A DNA stretch of 12,332 nt. Source: Candidatus Dormiibacterota bacterium. GTDB taxonomy: Bacteria > Chloroflexota > Dormibacteria > Aeolococcales > Aeolococcaceae. Shown here in pieces: positions 8,742 through 12,332 of this stretch. The stretch lies in NCBI GenBank assembly GCA_003135255.1, contig PLAX01000088.1, forward strand, positions 1 through 12,332, in the 5' to 3' direction. Under the pieces are notes generated by a model. It ran no database searches, had not been told where the DNA came from, and was given only the letters and a program-made list of their open reading frames with translations. Position 1 is the stretch's first letter. Every line of letters starts with the position of its first letter. Both the position numbers and the translations under genes were made by a program.

Positions 8742-10339
8742 ACGGGTTCCCCTGGCTCACCGCCATCCTGCTGCTCCCCGCCGCTGGGGCGCTCATCCTC
8801 CAGGTCATCCCGGGGAAGGCTGCCGACCTGATCAAGGGCGTGACCGTGATGGTGGCGGCCGCGGAGGTGGTGCTGGTCGCGATCGTCGTCCACGGGGTGG
8901 CGACCACCAGCGCGATCGGTGGCGGGCCGCTGCCCATGCACTATGTCGAGCAGGCCAGCTGGATACCGGCGATCGGCGCCTCGTACCACCTCGGGGTGGA
9001 CGGGGTGTCGGCCTGGATCCTCGCCCTCAACGCGGGCGTCTTCCTGCTCGGCGCGCTGGTGGTGCCGCGCCGCTCCACCGAGCGGCTCAAGCTCTTCTGC
9101 GGCCTGATGCTGCTCGCCGAGGCGGCCACCACCGGCGTGCTGATCAGTCTCGACCTGCTCCTCTTCTACGTCTTCTGGGAGGGGATGCTGATCCCCCTCT
9201 ACTTCCTGCTCGCCTTCTACGGCAACGAGAACCGGGGCCGGGCCACCCTCAAGTTCGTCATCTACACGGTGGCGGGCAGCCTGCTGATGCTGCTCGCGAT
9301 CCTCTACCTGCACTTCCAGGCGCTGGCGGGGGGGCACAACACCTTCGACCTCGAGGTCCTGCTCCAGAACCCGCTGCCGGTCCAGACCGGCGTGGCGCTT
9401 CCCTTCACCACCATCCCGACGCTCTCCCCGGCCATGTTCGCGTTCCTCGCCTTCGCCCTCGCCTTCGCCATCAAGCTGCCCATGGTCCCCTTCCACACCT
9501 GGCTGCCCGACCTCTACGAGTCGGCGCCGGCCCCGGTGCTGGTCTTCTTCGCCGGGGTGGTGAGCAAGATGGGCGCGTATGGCTTCATCCGTTTCGGGAT
9601 CACCCTCTTCAGCGGTCCCGTCCACCAGCTCCAGCCGCTCCTGGTCGCGCTGGCGATCCTCAGCATCCTCTACGGCGCGATGATGGCCCTGAGCCAGACC
9701 GACCTCAAGCGGATCGTCGCCTACGCGAGCATCTCGCACCTCGGATTCATCGCGCTCGGCATCTTCAGCCTCGATCAGAACGGCATCGATGGCGCGGTCA
9801 TCCAGATCCTCAACCACGGCATCATCATCGCGGGGCTCTTCCTGGTGGTCGGCGTGGTCGAGGCCCGCACCGGGACCCGCGACATCCGCGAGCTGGGCGG
9901 ACTCCAGAAGCGGATGCCCTGGCTCTACGTCTTCTTCCTGGTGATCACCCTGGGCGCCCTCGGCCTGCCCGGCACCAACGGTTTCGTCGGCGAGGTCACC
10001 ATCATGCTGGGCGCCTTCCAGTACTTCTGGCTGCTGGCCGTGCTGGCCGGCCTGGGAGTGCTCCTCGCCAGCTGGTACATGCTGCGCATGCACCAGGGGA
10101 TGATGCACGGGCCGGTCCGGGCGGTCACCGAGAAGGTGCAGGACCTGCGCTTCCGCGAGGGGCTGGTGCTCGCCCCGCTGGCCGTGCTGATCGTCCTTCT
10201 CGGGGTGTTCCCGCACCCGGTCGGCACCGTCGCCGCCCAGGCGGTGCCCGGCTACGTGACGCTCGCCGACGCGAGCCAGCACCCGGTCGTGGTGCCGACC
10301 GTCGCGCACGTCTCCGCGCTGACCGAGGTCGAGCCATGA
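8738..10339 (+). CDS. nuoM: NADH-quinone oxidoreductase subunit M (ND4)
   Basis: A 533-residue antiporter-like proton channel subunit with about 14 helices, next to NuoL and NuoN in the complex. The key charged residues are intact: E148 in FYVFWEGMLIPLYFL (TM5), K246 in FAIKLPMVPFHTWLPD (TM7), K277 in GVVSKMGAYGFIRF (TM8), H360 in LNHGIIIAGLFLV, and E419 in LPGTNGFVGE (TM12). After the WLPD motif it reads LYESAPAPVLVFFAG instead of the commoner AHTEAPTAGSVILAG, more like NuoN or MrpD in that stretch. The start is GTG 8738, overlapping the nuoL TGA by four bases, and it gives a normal hydrophobic N-terminus; upstream frame extension to 8243 lies within nuoL and is not coding. The C-terminal 30 residues are soluble and poorly conserved. 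The stop overlaps a possible mini-ORF start (ATGA) before nuoN. Confidence 0.97.
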   Translation: MNGFPWLTAILLLPAAGALILQVIPGKAADLIKGVTVMVAAAEVVLVAIVVHGVATTSAIGGGPLPMHYVEQASWIPAIGASYHLGVDGVSAWILALNAGVFLLGALVVPRRSTERLKLFCGLMLLAEAATTGVLISLDLLLFYVFWEGMLIPLYFLLAFYGNENRGRATLKFVIYTVAGSLLMLLAILYLHFQALAGGHNTFDLEVLLQNPLPVQTGVALPFTTIPTLSPAMFAFLAFALAFAIKLPMVPFHTWLPDLYESAPAPVLVFFAGVVSKMGAYGFIRFGITLFSGPVHQLQPLLVALAILSILYGAMMALSQTDLKRIVAYASISHLGFIALGIFSLDQNGIDGAVIQILNHGIIIAGLFLVVGVVEARTGTRDIRELGGLQKRMPWLYVFFLVITLGALGLPGTNGFVGEVTIMLGAFQYFWLLAVLAGLGVLLASWYMLRMHQGMMHGPVRAVTEKVQDLRFREGLVLAPLAVLIVLLGVFPHPVGTVAAQAVPGYVTLADASQHPVVVPTVAHVSALTEVEP

Positions 10340-10398
10340 GCGGCGCCGCATTCGACCTGAGCTCCCGTCCGGGCCCGGTGGCGGGGTGCGCACCGTGA
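10336..10398 (+). CDS. Possible 20-residue coupling mini-ORF between nuoM and nuoN
   Basis: An ATG at 10336 overlaps the nuoM TGA by four bases (ATGA), and the frame runs 20 codons to a TGA at 10396-10398, which overlaps the nuoN GTG at 10395 by four bases (GTGA). The predicted peptide begins MSGAAFDLSS and ends PVAGCAP; it has no recognisable domain, membrane segment or signal. No other nuo junction in this window has a spacer, and this ORF fills the only one exactly. It may serve only to carry ribosomes from nuoM to nuoN. It could equally be a chance ORF, since short open frames are common in DNA of this composition. Expression is unproven. Confidence 0.3.
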   Translation: MSGAAFDLSSRPGPVAGCAP

Positions 10399-11906
10399 AC
10401 GCGCTCGCCGCCCTGCCGCTGGCCACCGCCACCCCGGGATGGCGCGACCTCGTCGGGCTACTTCCCGAGCTGATCGCCGCCGGAGGCTTCCTCGCCCTCA
10501 TGCTGCTCGACCTGGTGGTGCCGCCTGCACGCCGCACCTGGCTCGCCGTGTTCAGCGGGGCGGTCCTGGTGGGCGCCCTGGCGGTCAGCGTCTGGGGCTG
10601 GTATGACGCGGGCTCAGCCGGCCGCAGCGTCTTCTTCGGCGCCTTCGCCTACGACCGGCTCGCCGAGTTCGCCAACTGCGTGATCCTCGTGACAACGCTC
10701 CTCACCGTCGTCATCAGCCCGGGTTACCTCAACCGCCGGAGGCTCCACCACGGCGAGTACTACTCACTGCTGATGGCGGCCACGGTGGGGATGATGCTGC
10801 TGGCCGGCGCCACCAGCCTCATGGTCATCTTCCTCGCCATCGAGCTGCTCTCGATCTCGCTCTACATCCTGAGCGGATTCTCCCGCCAGGAGGAGCGCTC
10901 CCAGGAGGCGGCGGTCAAGTACCTGCTGCTCGGCTCCTTCGCCTCCGCCTTCCTCCTCTTCGGGATGGCGCTGGTGTACGGCGAGACCGGGCACACCCAG
11001 CTCGCGCAGATCGCCGAGGCGATGAGCCGCTCGCTGCCGGTCGACCCGCTGCTGGTCGGCGGGATCATCCTCATGTTCGTCGGCCTCGCCTTCAAGGTCA
11101 GCGCGGCGCCCTTCCACGCCTGGACGCCCGACGTCTACCAAGGAGCGCCGACCTCGGTGACCACCTTCATGAGCGTCGCCACCAAGGTGGCGGCGTTCAT
11201 CGTCATCATCCGCCTCTTCGACGACGCCTTCGCCTCCTACTACAGCCGCTGGAGCGCGGTGGTGATCGCGGTCGCCATCCTCTCCATGGTCGTCGGCAAC
11301 CTCGCCGCCCTGACGCAGAACAGCATCAAGCGGATGCTCGCCTACTCGGGCATCGCCCAGGCCGGCTACATCCTGATCGGCGTGGCGGTCGGCGTCGGCA
11401 TCCCGCTCGGTGTCCAGGGCGCCCTCTACTACCTCGCCGCCTACGCGTTCACCAACCTCGGCGCCTTCGCGGTGGTCACGGTGATGAGCGGCCAGGGCGA
11501 GGACCTCGACAGCTACGACCACCTGCGCGGCCTGTGGCGCCGGCGGCCGTACGTGGCCGCGGCGCTGGCATTCTTCCTCCTCTCGCTGGCGGGCTTTCCG
11601 TTCACCGCCGGTTTCTTCGGCAAGTTCCTGGTCTTCGCGGCCGCCATCCAGGCGCACAACGTCGCGCTCGCGCTCTGGGGGATCGGCACCAGCGCCGTCT
11701 CGGTCTTCTACTACCTGCGGGTGACGCTGATCATGTTCCAGCGTCCCAAGGAGGACGCGCCCGCGTACGAGTGGCCGCGGACCGGCCTGGCGGGAAGCGC
11801 GGTGCTGCTGGTGACCGCCGCCGGCACGCTGGTGCTCGGCGTCTTCGTGGTCCTGGTGCTCACCGTCGCCACCATGGCCCAGGCGGGGACGCTCCCGGGG
11901 ACGTAG
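10395..11906 (+). CDS. nuoN: NADH-quinone oxidoreductase subunit N (ND2)
   Basis: A 503-residue antiporter-like subunit, the proximal of the three large proton channels and the last gene of the operon. The conserved charges are all present: E150 in FLAIELLSISLYILSGF (TM5), K234 in GLAFKVSAAPFHAWTPDVYQG (part; TM7), K264 in SVATKVAAFIVIIRLF (TM8), and K410 in AGFFGKFLVFAAA (TM12). SIKRMLAYSGIAQAGY and the A-Y-A-F-T-N-L-G-A-F segment match the family. The start at GTG 10395 is preferred because it overlaps the stop of the preceding mini-ORF. A GTG at 10386, three codons upstream, is an alternative and adds only three residues. No strong ribosome site is seen in front of either, only a G-rich stretch. 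The stop is TAG 11904-11906. The length is normal and no key residue is missing. Confidence 0.97.
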   Translation: MNALAALPLATATPGWRDLVGLLPELIAAGGFLALMLLDLVVPPARRTWLAVFSGAVLVGALAVSVWGWYDAGSAGRSVFFGAFAYDRLAEFANCVILVTTLLTVVISPGYLNRRRLHHGEYYSLLMAATVGMMLLAGATSLMVIFLAIELLSISLYILSGFSRQEERSQEAAVKYLLLGSFASAFLLFGMALVYGETGHTQLAQIAEAMSRSLPVDPLLVGGIILMFVGLAFKVSAAPFHAWTPDVYQGAPTSVTTFMSVATKVAAFIVIIRLFDDAFASYYSRWSAVVIAVAILSMVVGNLAALTQNSIKRMLAYSGIAQAGYILIGVAVGVGIPLGVQGALYYLAAYAFTNLGAFAVVTVMSGQGEDLDSYDHLRGLWRRRPYVAAALAFFLLSLAGFPFTAGFFGKFLVFAAAIQAHNVALALWGIGTSAVSVFYYLRVTLIMFQRPKEDAPAYEWPRTGLAGSAVLLVTAAGTLVLGVFVVLVLTVATMAQAGTLPGT

Positions 11907-11954
11907 CTCACCGGGGAGGAGGGGCCGAGCTGGAGACCCGTGTCCTGCTCAGCT
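11907..11954. other. Gap between convergent nuoN and histidine kinase genes
   Basis: Forty-eight bases separate the nuoN stop from the stop of the opposing gene. No convincing terminator is seen. A weak imperfect stem across the nuoN stop (11892-11898 with 11911-11918) and another small one at 11928-11954 both lack a T-tract. Confidence 0.5.
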
Positions 11955-12332
11955 TCAGCGCCCGCCGCCCTCCGCTCCGACCTCCGCGCCCGGCACGCTC
12001 TTTGCCTCCGCCGCCGGCTCGTTGGTGCGGTGCCCCAGCAGGCTCTCATCAGGGAACTCCGTGACCTCGACCTCGGCGATGGCTGGCGGCTTCGCGCCGG
12101 CGATGGCTGGCGGCTCAGCACCGGCGTCGGCCGGCGCCCTGTCGCCATCGGACCTGAGCGGCAGCTCGACCCAGAAGGTGGAGCCCTTGCCGACCCGGCT
12201 CGCCACCCCGATCCGGCCGCCCATCGCCTCCGTCAGTGACTTGGAGAGGGCGAGCCCCAGCCCGGTGCCCTCCACACCCGAGGTGGCTGCCGAGAGGCGC
12301 TCGAAGGGCGCGAAGAGCCGCTCCATCTCCTC
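11955..12332 (-). CDS. Sensor histidine kinase, C-terminal ATP-binding end (partial)
   Basis: The minus-strand frame is open from the right edge to a stop at 11955-11957 and encodes the last 125 residues of a histidine kinase; the true start lies outside the window. Visible are the F-box (EEMERLFAPFERL), the glycine-rich G2 ATP lid motif (VEGTGLGLALSKSLTEAMGG), and the closing strand region RIGVASRVGKGSTFWVELPL of the GHKL/HATPase_c domain. The domain ends near residue 60 of the fragment; the remaining 65 residues are an Ala/Pro/Glu/Gly-rich tail with an eight-residue repeat. The sensor, HAMP/PAS parts and phospho-accepting His are not visible, so the signal, partner regulator and membrane or soluble type are unknown. 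A receiver domain would normally follow if it were a hybrid kinase, but none does. It is convergent with the nuo operon, so a functional link is not implied. Confidence 0.93.
   Translation of the reverse strand, partial: EEMERLFAPFERLSAATSGVEGTGLGLALSKSLTEAMGGRIGVASRVGKGSTFWVELPLRSDGDRAPADAGAEPPAIAGAKPPAIAEVEVTEFPDESLLGHRTNEPAAEAKSVPGAEVGAEGGGR
12074..12136. repeat. 24-bp tandem repeat inside the histidine kinase tail (about 2.6 copies)
   Basis: An identical 18-base core, CGGCGATGGCTGGCGGCT, occurs at 12074-12091 and 12098-12115, exactly 24 bases apart. A degraded third copy follows at 12122-12136. Read on the minus strand, the array encodes consecutive octads of the form PADAGAEP, PAIAGAKP and PAIAEVEV. 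The 24-base period keeps frame, so copy-number change would lengthen or shorten the tail without a frameshift. Confidence 0.8.

Noticed and set aside
11892..11918. Imperfect hairpin across the nuoN stop as a terminator
   Set aside because: The stem is about seven pairs with a bulge, has a 12-base loop and is not followed by a T-tract; such stems are expected by chance in GC-rich DNA.

Overview
The window is almost entirely one operon: the downstream eleven genes of a 14-subunit bacterial respiratory complex I (NADH:quinone oxidoreductase), in the order nuoD (3' end only)-E-F-G-H-I-J-K-L-M-N, all on the + strand from base 1 to 11906. The 3' end of a sensor histidine kinase gene follows on the opposite strand (11955 to the right edge). 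No RNA genes, mobile elements or CRISPR arrays were seen, and no unexplained gap exceeds 300 bases. The longest non-coding stretches are the 48 bases between the two convergent genes and about 55 bases between nuoM and nuoN, which a tiny ORF may fill.

The DNA is very GC-rich, with strong G/C bias in third codon positions and GTG starts on five of the ten nuo genes whose start is visible. The gene order is the common bacterial one. Taxonomy cannot be settled without searches. A high-GC Actinomycetota, Chloroflexota or Dormibacterota-like organism is my low-confidence guess.

Layout. nuoD end, nuoE, nuoF, nuoG (1-3934) encode the quinone-module end plus the NADH-dehydrogenase module, with FMN/NADH sites and the N1a, N3, N1b, N5, N4 and N7 iron-sulfur ligands all visible. 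nuoH and nuoI (3931-5771) form the quinone-chamber membrane anchor and the 2x[4Fe-4S] subunit that hands electrons to it. nuoJ, K, L, M, N (5768-11906) are the proton-translocating membrane arm. Nearly every junction is a stop/start overlap (ATGA, GTGA or TGATG), so the operon looks translationally coupled throughout. The complete set of NuoE/F/G cofactor ligands implies an NADH-oxidising enzyme rather than the 11-subunit ferredoxin-type or F420-type complex.

I did not find a new kind of system here. The most interesting signals are departures inside familiar proteins. (1) NuoL lacks the near-invariant TM5 glutamate of the proton channel, and two other usually conserved charged residues of TM5/TM6 are also neutral, while the same key residues are intact in NuoM and NuoN. 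(2) NuoH, NuoJ and NuoL each carry a cysteine pair in a loop predicted to face the outside. (3) NuoG is compact yet keeps the optional N7 cluster. (4) NuoI has a disordered-looking tail of about 110 residues. (5) A 20-codon ORF bridges nuoM and nuoN with start/stop overlaps at both ends.
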